Positions 55,278-64,000 are shown, numbered from the stretch's first letter. The stretch: DNA of 64,000 nucleotides from Aminobacter aminovorans (GCF_900445235.1 NZ_UFSM01000001.1:186001-250000), one strand, 5' to 3'. Notes: generated from the letters alone by a model not told the origin. A program made the numbers and translations.

Positions 55278-55625
55278 TCAGCCGCAGGTTTCCGCGGCAA
55301 GCTCGTTCAGCCGTTGCTCCCTCAACGCGTCCGCAATGTTGGGCATCAGTGCCAGGCAGACCAGCACGCAGATGCCGGCGACCAGCAGCCACAACGGTTT
55401 CCTGAACTGCCGGCCGTTGAGCACGGCACCGGCGCCGTAGATGGCCAGTCCAAGCAGGCCAAGGAACAGCACCAGGCCCGGGCCGTCGCAGTCGATGCCG
55501 CCTCCGCCCCACACCTTGTATTCGTTCGCCGGCAACAGCCCGAGCACGACAATGGGCAGGCCGACAACAAGGGCGGTATAGCCAAGGATGGCAGCGAGGT
55601 GGCGCGGCTGTTTCCGCTCGATCAT
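55278..55625 (-). CDS. Hypothetical membrane protein
   Basis: The 115-residue protein has three likely membrane helices (about 9-30, 46-66, 76-95), a short loop (ANEYKVWGGGGIDCDGPGLV) between the first two, and a charged C-terminus (ALREQRLNELAAETCG). No family is recognised. It is 28 bases downstream of the ndh gene on the same strand and may be co-transcribed. Confidence 0.7.
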   Translation of the reverse strand: MIERKQPRHLAAILGYTALVVGLPIVVLGLLPANEYKVWGGGGIDCDGPGLVLFLGLLGLAIYGAGAVLNGRQFRKPLWLLVAGICVLVCLALMPNIADALREQRLNELAAETCG

Positions 55626-55653
55626 GCCACCCCGTCCCGGCGCGTTCGACCCG

Positions 55654-56994
55654 TCATTGCCGCCCTGATGGCACTGGCATGGCGCGAGTGGCAGGGGTCG
55701 GCTGCGCGTCTGGCGCCTCCTCGCCAGCCGTTACCCCGATCGCGTCGATCCGGGCCTCGCCCTGGGTGATCAGCCGGGCGCCGCGCTGATTGCGGGCGTG
55801 AATCCACAGCCAGTTGATGGCCACGCTGAGCCGTGCCCGCGAACCGATGAGGAAGTAGATGTGGGCGATGCCCCAGAGCCACCATGCCAGCGCTCCCTTC
55901 AGCTTGATCCAGCCGAAGTCGATGACCGCGCGGCGCTTGCCGATCTGTGCGAGACTGCCCTGATGGCGGTAGTGGAACCGCCGCGGCGCGGCATCACCGC
56001 GCAGCCGCGCCTTGATGGTGGCGGCGACGTGCTGGCCTTGCTGCTTGGCGGCGGGCGCGATGCCGGGCGCGGGTTTTCCGTTCGGGTCGTTCACCGTCAC
56101 GGTGTCGCCGATGGCGAACATCTCAGGATAACCTGGAACCGTCAGGTCAGGCATGACCTGGAGACGTCCTGCCCTGTCCGCCGGGGCGCCGAGCCACTCG
56201 GCGGCGGGCGATGCGCGCACGCCGGCGGCCCAGATGATCGTCTTGGTCGCCAGCCTGATATCGCCATAGGTGACGCTGTCGGCATTACAGTCGGAGACGG
56301 CGCGGCCGAGCTCGACTTGGATGCCAAGCTTGCGCAGCGAGCGCAGCGCATATTCGGAGAGGTCGTCGGGGAAGCCACCAAGTACACGCGGCCCGGCCTC
56401 GATCAGTACCACCCGTGCCCTGCCCGTATCGATGTTGCGGAAATCGCGCGGTAGCGTGTCGCGCGCCAGTTCGGCGATCGTCCCGGCCATTTCCACCCCG
56501 GTGGGTCCGGCGCCGACGATGACGAAAGTCAGCAGTGCCGCCTGCTTTTCCCGATCGGTCTCTCGCTCGGCGCATTCGAACGCCACCAGAATGCGGCGGC
56601 GGATCGTCGTTGCGTCCTCGAGCGTCTTCAGGCCGAGCGCAAAGGGCTCCCATTCGTCGTGGCCGAAATAGGCATGCCGCGCGCCCGTCGCCAGCACCAG
56701 GCTGTCATAGGGCACTGTCTCGCCACCTTCGAGCAGGACGTGGCGCCGCACGGCATCGACGCCGGTGACGCTGGCCAGGATGGTCGTCACCTCCGGCCTG
56801 TTCCAGACAAGCGAGCGGATCGGCCAGGCGATCTCGGAGGTGGCCAGCGAGGCCGTCGCGACCTGGTAGAGCAGCGGCTGGAACAGGTGATGGTTGCGCC
56901 GGTCGATGAAGGTGATGCTGACCGCAGCACCCGCCAGCCCCTTGACGACCTCCAGCCCGCCGAAGCCGGCGCCGACGACCACTACGCGATGCTG
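55654..56994 (-). CDS. ndh: Type II NADH dehydrogenase (NAD(P)/FAD oxidoreductase)
   Basis: NDH-2 passes electrons from NADH to quinone without pumping protons. The 446-residue protein has an FAD-binding motif at the N-terminus (VVVVGAGFGGLEVVKGLAG) and NLVLATGARHAYFG-like sequence (DSLVLATGARHAYFGHDE). It also has an NADH site (FVIVGAGPTGVEMAGTIAEL) and a hydrophobic C-terminal membrane-binding region (WWLWGIAHIYFLIG). The start at 56994 has CAGG five bases upstream; the ATG at 57024 is less supported. Confidence 0.92.
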   Translation of the reverse strand, partial: QHRVVVVGAGFGGLEVVKGLAGAAVSITFIDRRNHHLFQPLLYQVATASLATSEIAWPIRSLVWNRPEVTTILASVTGVDAVRRHVLLEGGETVPYDSLVLATGARHAYFGHDEWEPFALGLKTLEDATTIRRRILVAFECAERETDREKQAALLTFVIVGAGPTGVEMAGTIAELARDTLPRDFRNIDTGRARVVLIEAGPRVLGGFPDDLSEYALRSLRKLGIQVELGRAVSDCNADSVTYGDIRLATKTIIWAAGVRASPAAEWLGAPADRAGRLQVMPDLTVPGYPEMFAIGDTVTVNDPNGKPAPGIAPAAKQQGQHVAATIKARLRGDAAPRRFHYRHQGSLAQIGKRRAVIDFGWIKLKGALAWWLWGIAHIYFLIGSRARLSVAINWLWIHARNQRGARLITQGEARIDAIGVTAGEEAPDAQPTPATRAMPVPSGRQ

Positions 56995-57066
56995 CATCTG
57001 ACCTGCCCTCTGCTTCGTCGGCACATAGTAGAACCAGCTTCGCGGACAGGTATAGGGCCTGATATC

Positions 57067-57699
57067 TCAGGGAATATCTTCGGGGCGGCGGCCCGGGCGG
57101 CTGCGATAGGCCGGAAAGGTCCAGCCGAACTTCAACGCGCCGCCGCGCACCATGAAGGCAGCGACAAAAGCAACGACGGTTGACACTTCAGGCGGCAAAT
57201 CGGCGATGTCGGCGAGCGTGTAGATGCCCGCTCCCACCATGGCCGCCGAGACATAGATTTCAGGCTTGAGCAGGACCGAGGGCTCCCCGGCAAGCAGATC
57301 GCGCAGGATGCCGCCGAAGGTCGCCGTCAAAAGCCCCATGACGATGGCGACCGTCGGCGATGCGGTCGCCGCCAGCCCCTTGGCAGCCCCGATGGCGGCG
57401 TAGGCGGCCATGCCGAGCGCATCGAGCCAGAGCAACAGTTTGTAACGGGATTCGACCAGATGGGCGGTGAAGAACACCCCGACCGCGACCGCGGCACAGA
57501 CCAGCACATAGGCCGGGTTGATCACCCAGAACACCGGGAGCCCCAGGATGACATCGCGAACTGTGCCGCCGCCGATGCCGGTAAAGCTTGCCAGGAACAG
57601 AAAGCCGATGACGTCGAGTTGCTTGCGCGATGCGGCAAGCGCACCAGTCGCGGCAAACACCGCCACACCGGCATAGTCGAGGTAGAGCAGTGGGCTCAT
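57067..57699 (-). CDS. TRIC-like trimeric cation channel family protein (UPF0126)
   Basis: The 210-residue protein has seven hydrophobic segments and two internal repeats, each with the glycine-rich GGGTVRDVILG (about 43-53) or GGILRDLLAG (about 129-138). These are the signature of the YicG/UPF0126 family, now related to TRIC channels. Ion selectivity is not determined. It is 72 bases upstream of ndh on the same strand. Confidence 0.92.
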   Translation of the reverse strand: MSPLLYLDYAGVAVFAATGALAASRKQLDVIGFLFLASFTGIGGGTVRDVILGLPVFWVINPAYVLVCAAVAVGVFFTAHLVESRYKLLLWLDALGMAAYAAIGAAKGLAATASPTVAIVMGLLTATFGGILRDLLAGEPSVLLKPEIYVSAAMVGAGIYTLADIADLPPEVSTVVAFVAAFMVRGGALKFGWTFPAYRSRPGRRPEDIP

Positions 57700-57735
57700 T
57701 CGAGCGAACAGGCAGTAGTGAGTAGCGAATAGGAG

Positions 57736-57765
57736 AAAAACAAAGCAGCCCCCGGTTTGGGGGCC
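57736..57765 (-). terminator. Rho-independent terminator of grpE
   Basis: On the minus strand, GCCCCC and GGGGGC form a six-base stem with a five-base loop, followed by a T-rich stretch (CTTTGTTTTT). It lies about 50 bases after the grpE stop. Flanking copies of TAGCGAATAGG and its inverse (CCTATTCGCTA) could extend the hairpin. Confidence 0.7.
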
Positions 57766-57815
57766 ACTTTACTGATCAAATCCCGGTTCGCTAATCCCTA
57801 TTCGCTATTCGCTTC

Positions 57816-58448
57816 TCAGGCGTCTTTTTCAGCCTGTTCGTTGACCGGGCCGGGCTCGGCCGGGGCATCTGCGACTTGCTTGGGGCCACCCTTGGCGATT
57901 CCTACCATGGCCGGGCGCAGCACGCGGTCGCCGATGGTGTAGCCAGATTGGGCGACATGCACGACCGTGTTGGCGGCGACGTCGGGGTTCGGCACTTCGA
58001 ACATCGCCTGGTGGAAGTTCGGGTCGAACTTTTCACCAAGCGGATCGAGCTTGCGGACACCGTGACGCTCGAGCGCCGACAGCATCGAACGTTCGGTCAC
58101 CTCGACGCCCTCGATCAGGCTGGCCAGGCCAGTACCGCCTGATGTCTTGGCTTCGTCAGTGACAGCCTCGATCGCACGGCGCAGATTGTCCGAGACCGAC
58201 AGCATGTCGCGGGCGAAGTTGGCCACCGAATAGGCACGGGCATCCTGCACGTCGCGCGCGGTGCGGCGACGCAGGTTTTCCATCTCGGCAGCAGCGCGCA
58301 GGGCGCGATCCTTCAGCTCTTCATTTTCCTTCAGCAGCCTTACGAGGGCTTCATAGTCGCCTTCGACGCTGCCTTCGATCTTGTCGGCCTGGGCCTCGGC
58401 AGTCGCGGCCTCATCGAGCGCGCGTTCGTCTTTTGCCTGATCGCTCAT
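57816..58448 (-). CDS. grpE: Nucleotide exchange factor GrpE
   Basis: GrpE releases ADP from DnaK. The 210-residue protein has an acidic N-terminus, a long coiled helix ([36 protein letters not shown]), and the conserved beta-domain ([39 protein letters not shown]). The ATG at 58448 is preceded by GGGA at about nine bases; an ATG at 58454 is an alternative. No CIRCE element is visible upstream. Confidence 0.96.
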   Translation of the reverse strand: MSDQAKDERALDEAATAEAQADKIEGSVEGDYEALVRLLKENEELKDRALRAAAEMENLRRRTARDVQDARAYSVANFARDMLSVSDNLRRAIEAVTDEAKTSGGTGLASLIEGVEVTERSMLSALERHGVRKLDPLGEKFDPNFHQAMFEVPNPDVAANTVVHVAQSGYTIGDRVLRPAMVGIAKGGPKQVADAPAEPGPVNEQAEKDA

Positions 58449-58667
58449 CGCCATTTCCCGTTGTTTGGACACGTTCTAAGTTGTGCCCGATATCGAGGTT
58501 TGGGTGTCAAAAATCAAGGGGCAAGGGCCGCCGGGACGGGATGCCGCGCCTTTTGGGCGCCATCATCTGCGGTACAGGCAGCGCCGGCCATTCAATGTTA
58601 ATTCAAGTTTTACCATACAAGCCGACCATGTCTGCGGCGGGCAAGCAATCTGGGAACCATTTGCATC

Positions 58668-58682
58668 TGGCGCGAGTTTTGC
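58668..58682 (+). promoter_or_regulatory. Candidate sigma-54 (-24/-12) promoter
   Basis: TGGCGCG-AGTT-TTGC has the GG and GC pairs ten bases apart and matches the RpoN consensus TGGCACG-N4-TTGC at all fixed positions but one. Transcription would start near 58694, only ten bases before the ATG of the small gene at 58704, which is a short leader. Confidence 0.4.
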
Positions 58683-58703
58683 CAGCGAACACAGGTTTCA
58701 ATC

Positions 58704-58913
58704 ATGTCCAGCGCACGTATCACCAAGACAGCAGCCAAGGTCGCAACGAACATCAGGCGAGAGCTTGCGTCCGAAAGCAATCTGCGCGTCCTGGAAGCGC
58801 TGCCTGCCTTCCAGGCAGACGAACAGCTGCCAAAGAAGCTGCGCCGCCTGCTCGACAGGCTCGATGCCGCCGAGCATGACAAGCCGCTTCGCAAGATGCT
58901 TGGCAGAAGCTAG
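58704..58913 (+). CDS. Small helical protein of unknown function (69 aa)
   Basis: The product is basic and helical (ARITKTAAKVATNIRRELAS), ending LPKKLRRLLDRLDAAEHDKP. The P-x-x-L-x-x-L-L-x-x-L-D-x-A-E spacing recalls the second half of NepR anti-sigma factors, but the first half does not match well and no phyR or ecfG gene is adjacent. The ATG follows CAGG by about nine bases. The gene is flanked by grpE and the cys operon and lies just after a sigma-54-like promoter. Confidence 0.55.
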   Translation: MSSARITKTAAKVATNIRRELASESNLRVLEALPAFQADEQLPKKLRRLLDRLDAAEHDKPLRKMLGRS

Positions 58914-58948
58914 CGCGCCGGACGTTTCCGTCCAGGCTTTCAGCTATT

Positions 58949-59485
58949 TCATGTCGCGCTGCGGCGCCAGGAATACTTCGCACCTTCCGAAGGCGTTGCC
59001 GCAGGCTTGGCGGTCGGCTGGTAGTGGAGCGAGAGGCCACCGACCTGGCCAGCTTCGAGCCGCTTCAGGAGTACGGGATGCGATACCTCGAACTCGTTGA
59101 AGCCGACACGCAGCATATGCGGCAGCTGGTCGATCAACACCTGGCCGGTCGCGCGCACGGCACCTTCGAAGCCGTGGCGGCTACGCAGCAGCTCGGCCTT
59201 GGAGAAGGAGCGGCCGTCATTGAAGACCGGAAAGGAAAGCGCCACCAAGGACAGCTGGTCGAGCCTATCGACGATCTCCTCGAGCTGGTCGCCAGGCTGG
59301 AGCAGAACGCCGAGGCGTTCCTTTGCAGCTTCGCGCTGTTCGGGCGAGAGTTCGAGAAAGGCCTGAAGCGGCAGGATGACCCGGCTATTACCGGCCAGCG
59401 CGCTGGCATCCTCGGCGTAGGTCCAGCCATCGTCCCTGAAGCCTTCGGGTGTCCAGAGGCGCGGCGCCGGTGTCGCTTCGGTCAT
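58949..59485 (-). CDS. DUF934 family protein (sulfite reduction accessory)
   Basis: The 178-residue protein has LWTPEGFRDDGWTYAEDASA, NSRVILPLQAFLEL, and FNDGRSFSKAELLRSRHGFE followed by GFNEFEV. These are the conserved blocks of DUF934, nearly always encoded with cysH and cysI. A role in sulfite reduction is inferred from this linkage only. It is the last gene of the cys operon, 12 bases after cysH. Confidence 0.92.
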   Translation of the reverse strand: MTEATPAPRLWTPEGFRDDGWTYAEDASALAGNSRVILPLQAFLELSPEQREAAKERLGVLLQPGDQLEEIVDRLDQLSLVALSFPVFNDGRSFSKAELLRSRHGFEGAVRATGQVLIDQLPHMLRVGFNEFEVSHPVLLKRLEAGQVGGLSLHYQPTAKPAATPSEGAKYSWRRSAT

Positions 59486-59497
59486 GAAGAAGAATTC

Positions 59498-60256
59498 CTA
59501 AAGTGATGCGTCGGTCAGCGACTGTTCGAGACCCGATAGATGGATGCCGCATTCGGTCTTGGCCTGTCCGGCCCAGCGTCCGCTGCGCGCATCCTCGCCC
59601 GGCTTGACGATCTGCGTGCAGGGAAAACAACCGATCGACAGGTAACCATAGGCGACCAGCGGGTTCTCGCGCAACGCATGCTTGCGCATGTAGTCGGCGA
59701 GATCCGACGTGGTCCAGCGCGCGAGCGGGTTGATGCGGAAGCGCGGGCCAACCTGCTCGAACACTGGCAGGGCAGCACGGGTGGCGGCCTGGAAGCGCTT
59801 ACGTCCGGTGAACCAGGCCCGAAACGGCTCGACTCCACGCGCCATCGGCTCGACCTTGCGGACGTCGCAGCAGGCGTCGGTGCTGGTCTGATGCAGATTG
59901 CCCATCGGATCGATCCGCGCCAGCGCCGCCTCGTCAGGCGTGACGATGCGAATGTCGGTCAGGCCGTAATCTGCGGCGAGCGCGTCGCGGTAATCGAGCG
60001 TCTCGCCGAAATGCTTGCCTGTGTCCAAAAAAATCACCGGCAGCTTGCGGTCGACTTCGGCGATCATGTGCAGAAGCACGGCCGAATCCGCCCCGAAAGA
60101 CGATACGGCCGCGATCTCGCCGACAAAACGCTCGGTTGCGGCGCGCGCGATGATCTCGACGGGCGTCAGCTGGCCATAGAGCGCGTCGAGCGCCGCAGCC
60201 TCGGCAAGAACCTGCGCTTCAGTTCCGGCGTCAGGCTGCCTTGGCTTCGCTAGCAT
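59498..60256 (-). CDS. cysH: Adenylyl-sulfate (APS) reductase, iron-sulfur type
   Basis: This enzyme reduces APS to sulfite. The 252-residue protein has the P-loop-like SSFGADSAVLLHM, the iron-sulfur ligands Cys129-Cys130 and Cys210/Cys213 (SIGCFPCT), and the catalytic C-terminal Cys236 in ECGIHL. The four-cysteine cluster marks the APS-using type rather than the PAPS type. The ATG at 60256 overlaps the end of cysI by 26 bases; the frame beyond it is a shadow. Confidence 0.94.
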   Translation of the reverse strand: MLAKPRQPDAGTEAQVLAEAAALDALYGQLTPVEIIARAATERFVGEIAAVSSFGADSAVLLHMIAEVDRKLPVIFLDTGKHFGETLDYRDALAADYGLTDIRIVTPDEAALARIDPMGNLHQTSTDACCDVRKVEPMARGVEPFRAWFTGRKRFQAATRAALPVFEQVGPRFRINPLARWTTSDLADYMRKHALRENPLVAYGYLSIGCFPCTQIVKPGEDARSGRWAGQAKTECGIHLSGLEQSLTDASL

Positions 60257-61901
60257 AAAGCGCCTCCTTGAACGGCGCTGGGCCGACGCGGCGATAGGCG
60301 TCGAGGAACTTTTCCGAACTGTCGAGCCTGATGCCGAGATAGGTCTCGACGATCGTTTCGATGGCGTCGGTGATCTCTTCCGGGCCGAAGCCGCGGCCGA
60401 TGATCTCGCCGACCGAAGTGTGTTCGTCGGCCGAACCGCCGAGCGTGACCTGGTAGAGTTCAGCGCCCTTCTTCTCGACACCGAGAATGCCGATATGGCC
60501 GACATGGTGGTGGCCGCAGGCATTGATGCAGCCGGAAATCTTGAGCTTCAGCTCACCGATGTCGCGCTGGCGCTCCAGAGAGGCGAAACGCCTGGAGATT
60601 TCCTGTGCCACCGGGATCGAACGGGCATTGGCCAGCGCGCAATAATCCAGGCCCGGGCAAGCGATGATGTCGCTGATCAGGTTAGAATTCGATGTGGCCA
60701 GGTCGATCGCCATCAGCGCGTCATAGACCGCCTTGAGATCGGCGCGGGCGACATGCGGCAGGATCAGGTTTTGCTCGTGGCTGACGCGGATCTCGTCGAA
60801 GCCGTACTTCTCGGCGATGTCGGCCACGGCCTCCATCTGGCTGTCGGTGGCATCGCCCGGTACTTCGCCGATTCCCTTGAGCGAGATCGTCACAGCGGCG
60901 TAGTCGGGATTGCGATGGGTGAAGACATTCTGGTCGACCCACTCGCCAAAGCTCCTGGAATCGAGCCGCGCCAGCTTGATGGCCTCGTCGCCTTCCGGCC
61001 GGTCGGTCAGCGCCGGCGGCGCGAAATAGGACTGGATCGCGGCGACGTCGGCCTCAGGCAGCTTGAGCTCGCCGTCCTTGAGCGCCTGCCACTCATGCTC
61101 GACCTGGCGGATGATCTCGTCGACGCCGGTCTCGTGAACCAGAATCTTGATGCGCGCCTTGTACTTGTTGTCGCGACGGCCGTGCAGATTGTACACGCGC
61201 AGGATTGCGGTGGTGTAGGACAGCAGGTGCTGTTCCGGCAGGAAGTCGCGGATCTTCTTGGCGACCATCGGCGTGCGACCCTGGCCGCCGCCGATATAGA
61301 CGGCAAAGCCGAGTTCGCCCTTGTCGTTCTTCTTCAGGTGCAGGCCGATATCATGGGTCTGGATCGCGGCGCGGTCGCGCTCGGCACCCGTGACCGCGAT
61401 CTTGAACTTGCGCGGCAGGTACGAAAACTCCGGATGCACCGAAGACCACTGGCGCAGGATTTCGGCATAGGGGCGCGGATCGGCAGCCTCGTCGGCGGCG
61501 GCACCGGCGAAGTGATCGGCGGTGACGTTGCGGATGCAGTTGCCCGAGGTCTGGATGGCGTGCATCTCGACCGATGCGAGGTCGGCGAGGATCGCCGGGA
61601 TGTCGGACAGCGCCGGCCAGTTGAACTGGATGTTCTGGCGCGTGGTGAAGTGGCCATAGCCCTTGTCGTATTTGCGGGCGATGTGGCCAAGCATGCGCAT
61701 CTGCTTCGAGCTCAACGTGCCGTAAGGCACCGCGATGCGCAGCATGTAGGCGTGCAGCTGAAGATAGACCCCGTTCATCAGGCGCAGCGGCCGGAACTGG
61801 TCCTCGGTGATCTCGCCGGCAAGGCGACGCTCGACCTGGTCGCTGAAATCGGCGACGCGGGCCTTCACGAAATCATGGTCGAACTCGTCGTAACGGTACA
61901 T
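60231..61901 (-). CDS. cysI: Nitrite/sulfite reductase hemoprotein
   Basis: This enzyme reduces sulfite to sulfide with a siroheme coupled to a [4Fe-4S] cluster. The 556-residue protein has two ferredoxin-like half-domains (MRMLGHIARKYDKGYGHFTT; GNCIRNVTADHFAG) and the cluster ligands Cys415, Cys421, Cys458 and Cys462 (CPGLDYC; SGCINACGHHHVGHIGILGV). Context with cysH and cysG supports sulfite rather than nitrite. It lies 20 bases after the DUF2849 gene. Confidence 0.95.
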   Translation of the reverse strand: MYRYDEFDHDFVKARVADFSDQVERRLAGEITEDQFRPLRLMNGVYLQLHAYMLRIAVPYGTLSSKQMRMLGHIARKYDKGYGHFTTRQNIQFNWPALSDIPAILADLASVEMHAIQTSGNCIRNVTADHFAGAAADEAADPRPYAEILRQWSSVHPEFSYLPRKFKIAVTGAERDRAAIQTHDIGLHLKKNDKGELGFAVYIGGGQGRTPMVAKKIRDFLPEQHLLSYTTAILRVYNLHGRRDNKYKARIKILVHETGVDEIIRQVEHEWQALKDGELKLPEADVAAIQSYFAPPALTDRPEGDEAIKLARLDSRSFGEWVDQNVFTHRNPDYAAVTISLKGIGEVPGDATDSQMEAVADIAEKYGFDEIRVSHEQNLILPHVARADLKAVYDALMAIDLATSNSNLISDIIACPGLDYCALANARSIPVAQEISRRFASLERQRDIGELKLKISGCINACGHHHVGHIGILGVEKKGAELYQVTLGGSADEHTSVGEIIGRGFGPEEITDAIETIVETYLGIRLDSSEKFLDAYRRVGPAPFKEALYASEAKAA

Positions 61902-61921
61902 GGTCGTCTTCCGGTCTGTGT

Positions 61922-62227
61922 TCAGGCGGCGCCGGCGGCGGGCCGGGCTTGCTTGCCAAGGTCGAGGCGATTGCTGGGACCAGCGGCGCGGATCACTTCG
62001 CGCAGCCGGAGCGGCTGGATCGCGTCGTTGACGACGCTGACGTCGATGAGATTGACGTCAACGACTTCGTTGTTGTCATAGGCGGCCTTGCCGATCGCCT
62101 CGAGGCGGGCTTCGCCGGCCTTGTCGCCGACGGTCTCGGCAACATCGATGGTCTCGGCCCAGCTGCCGTCGACCGCGAACCACACGGCTTCGCCGTCGGT
62201 CAGCCTGTTGGCGGTAAGGATCTTCAT
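61922..62227 (-). CDS. DUF2849 family protein
   Basis: The 101-residue protein begins MKILTANRLTDGEAVWFAVD and has the DAIQPLRLREVIRAAGPSN ending of DUF2849. The family is found between cysG and cysI in alphaproteobacteria, and its role is unknown. It overlaps the cysG stop by four bases, showing translational coupling. Confidence 0.92.
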   Translation of the reverse strand: MKILTANRLTDGEAVWFAVDGSWAETIDVAETVGDKAGEARLEAIGKAAYDNNEVVDVNLIDVSVVNDAIQPLRLREVIRAAGPSNRLDLGKQARPAAGAA

Positions 62228-63675
62228 GCCTTGCTTCCTTCGAGCGCCGCGCGGGCGGCCTGTTCGTGCCTGTGTGCCGCGAGCGGCTCGGAAAGTTCAA
62301 AATTGGCGCCGGCGACAGAGTCGCCGATGATGGTCATGACCGGGCCATCGAGATCGCTGCGCGCTTCCAGCGAAGGCAGGTCGGCGAGCGTGCCATGGAA
62401 GCGGCGGCGGTTCTTCAGGCTGGCGTTCTCGACGACGGCCACCGCCGTGTCGGGCGACAGCCCGGCGTCGATCAGGCGGCCGGCGACGTCGGCGGCGACC
62501 GAGCGGCCCATGTAGACGGCAACTGTCGCACCCGAGATGGCGAGCTTGGCCCAGTCAGGCAACGATCCGCCCTTGAGGTCGTGGCCTGTCGTAAAGACCA
62601 TCGAGGAGGTGACGCCGCGCAGCGTCAGCGGCAGCTCGAAATCTGCAGCGGCGGCGAAGGCCGAGGTCACGCCCGGCACGACCTCGTAGGACACGCCGGC
62701 ATCGCGCATCGCCTGCATTTCCTCGCCGGCGCGGCCGAACACCAGCGGATCGCCCGACTTGAGGCGCACCACGCGCTTGCCGGCTTGCGCCAGTTCGACG
62801 AGCAGATCGTTGATCTCGGATTGGCTCTTGGAATGGCAGCCCTTGCGCTTGCCGACCGGGAGGCGCTCGGCATCGCGGCGGCCCATCGAAATCACCGCCT
62901 CGGGGACCAGCGCGTCATGGACGATGACGTCGGCTTCCATAAGCAGGCGATGGCCACGCAGTGTCAGAAGATCCTCGGCCCCCGGGCCGGCACCGACGAG
63001 CGCGACATGGCCCTTGACCGCGCCCTTGTGCAGCAAAAGCTCGGTTGCCGCTCCATGCGCCTCGGCAAGCTGGCCGTTGTCGAGCGCACGCGCCGGCGCG
63101 CCCTCGAAAAATTCGCGCCAGAAGCCACGGCGGACATTGCCCTTGGGCAACAGGCGCTCGACGGCATCGCGGAAGCCGGCGCCAAGTGTGGCCAGTGCGC
63201 CGAGCTGCGGCGACAGCATGCGGTCGACGCGGGCGCGGATCATCTGGGCCAGAACAGGCCCTGCCCCTTCGGTGCCGATGGCAACGGCGACCGGTGCACG
63301 GTTGACCAGCGCGGGGGTGAAGAAGTCGCAGAGTTCGGGACGATCTACGGCATTGACCGGGATGCCCAGCTCACGTGCATCAAGGGATATCAGCCGATCG
63401 AGGGCCTCGTCGCCAGTCGCGGCAAACACCATCACGGCGCGCTCGATCAGCGACGCGTCATAGGCGGCATGGATACGTGTTGCGCCGTTGGCGGCGATCC
63501 AGTCGCGCAGGTGCGGCTCGACATGGTCCGCGATGATCCGGATTTCGGCGCTCGACTGCGCCAGCAGGCGCGCCTTGGCCAGCGCCTCGTCGCCACCGCC
63601 GACGATGACCACGGCTTCGCCTTCGACCTTGAGGAAGATCGGGAATGCGTTGAGCTTGGCGGCGGCTTGGGTCAT
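62224..63675 (-). CDS. cysG: Siroheme synthase CysG (bifunctional)
   Basis: CysG makes siroheme, the cofactor of CysI. The 483-residue protein has an N-terminal dehydrogenase/ferrochelatase domain (FPIFLKVEGEAVVIVGGGDE, then PVNAVDRPELCDFFTPALVN). A C-terminal uroporphyrinogen III methyltransferase follows (VALVGAGPGAEDLLTLRG and VRLKSGDPLVFGRAGEEMQA). It is the first gene of the operon, so its promoter must lie in 63676-64000. Confidence 0.95.
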   Translation of the reverse strand: MTQAAAKLNAFPIFLKVEGEAVVIVGGGDEALAKARLLAQSSAEIRIIADHVEPHLRDWIAANGATRIHAAYDASLIERAVMVFAATGDEALDRLISLDARELGIPVNAVDRPELCDFFTPALVNRAPVAVAIGTEGAGPVLAQMIRARVDRMLSPQLGALATLGAGFRDAVERLLPKGNVRRGFWREFFEGAPARALDNGQLAEAHGAATELLLHKGAVKGHVALVGAGPGAEDLLTLRGHRLLMEADVIVHDALVPEAVISMGRRDAERLPVGKRKGCHSKSQSEINDLLVELAQAGKRVVRLKSGDPLVFGRAGEEMQAMRDAGVSYEVVPGVTSAFAAAADFELPLTLRGVTSSMVFTTGHDLKGGSLPDWAKLAISGATVAVYMGRSVAADVAGRLIDAGLSPDTAVAVVENASLKNRRRFHGTLADLPSLEARSDLDGPVMTIIGDSVAGANFELSEPLAAHRHEQAARAALEGSKA

Positions 63676-64000
63676 GACGCGTATGGTTCCGGATACCAGT
63701 CATTTCTAGCTGTCCTTGCTGCGCTGCAGAAGAAATGCACTCGCGCGCGCCGATATGGGAGGCAATCGGTTTTGCCCGGCCCGATGCCCCAAGAGAAAAT
63801 TATTCCAACCGCCGGCTGTGCACCCGCTGGCGACCTTTTGCCGACAGGCCAGCCAAACGTCGTCGCAGTCCGTCGCCGAACCCTTTGAAACGCTTGTGGT
63901 GCCGCGCTTCATCGCCGCCCCGTCGCGTGCTTTCGACCCCGGGCTCGATCCAGTCGCCACTTTCGATCTCGGACCGGTTTTTCCTAATTTCTACTGATTT
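63676..64000. other. Region upstream of cysG, no confident gene
   Basis: Open frames exist on both strands (63716-63997 plus, 63706-63960 minus), but neither has a ribosome site or recognised motif. The AT-rich patch around 63795-63805 may contain the cysG operon promoter, although no clear boxes were identified. A neighbouring gene may begin outside the window. Confidence 0.5.

Noticed and set aside
60420..62081. 553-codon frame antisense to cysI, and a similar 540-codon frame at 62266-63888 antisense to cysG
   Set aside because: Both are mirror frames of highly conserved enzymes; composition is typical of antisense GC-rich shadows.

Overview
The window looks like a chromosomal segment of a high-GC alphaproteobacterium of the order Hyphomicrobiales, most likely Phyllobacteriaceae (Mesorhizobium or Aminobacter type). 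This is inferred from protein content and gene order: the polyol operon smoE-F-G-K-smoS-mtlK, the block lptC-lptA-lptB-rpoN-hpf-ptsN, a sulfate-assimilation operon containing DUF2849 and DUF934 genes, an OlsB-type ornithine-lipid acyltransferase, and rhizobial-style palindromic intergenic repeats. I see no tRNA, rRNA, insertion sequence, phage gene or CRISPR array.

Layout. 1-2500: a groEL copy with an unusual C-terminus and two small hypothetical genes. 2496-12575 (minus strand): sorbitol/mannitol uptake and oxidation (SorC-type regulator, smoEFGK, smoS, mtlK, an FGGY kinase) followed by an isochorismatase-like hydrolase. 12723-18418: an OsmC protein, then the stress trio prkA-yeaH-spoVR with a candidate EcfG-type promoter. 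18476-25125: CutC, a ROK kinase, a LacI regulator, and a polar amino-acid-type ABC transporter with a glycosylasparaginase-like hydrolase, preceded by a perfect 22-bp LacI-type palindrome. 25372-30566: single housekeeping and accessory genes, including nth and an AraC/O6-methylguanine methyltransferase fusion. 30785-33455: a small hypothetical gene, an AT-rich spacer, and a four-gene operon of small exported proteins (two pilin-like, one single-domain chaperone-like, one unknown) with no usher. 33523-36498: ribokinase, a LysE exporter and a nucleoside hydrolase.

36571-44621: an Hsp20 gene with a ROSE-like RNA thermometer, DUF1150, ptsN, hpf, rpoN, lptB-A-C, sppA, ihfB and lapA. 44658-49929: an ornithine-cyclodeaminase-like enzyme, EVE and VOC proteins, a WYL regulator, two RNA methyltransferases and lspA. 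50211-58448: an SH3 protein, a hybrid histidine kinase, olsB, small enzymes, a type II NADH dehydrogenase, a TRIC-like channel and grpE. 58704-63675: a small protein behind a sigma-54-like site, then (minus strand) cysG-DUF2849-cysI-cysH-DUF934, which reduces sulfate-derived APS to sulfide and makes the siroheme that the sulfite reductase needs.

The most unusual content is the usher-less pilin/chaperone-like cassette at 31636-33455. Next come the LacI operator with its glycosylasparaginase transport module, the ROSE element before hsp20, and the EcfG-like promoter before prkA. Functions are read from motifs and remembered family features; no database search was possible.
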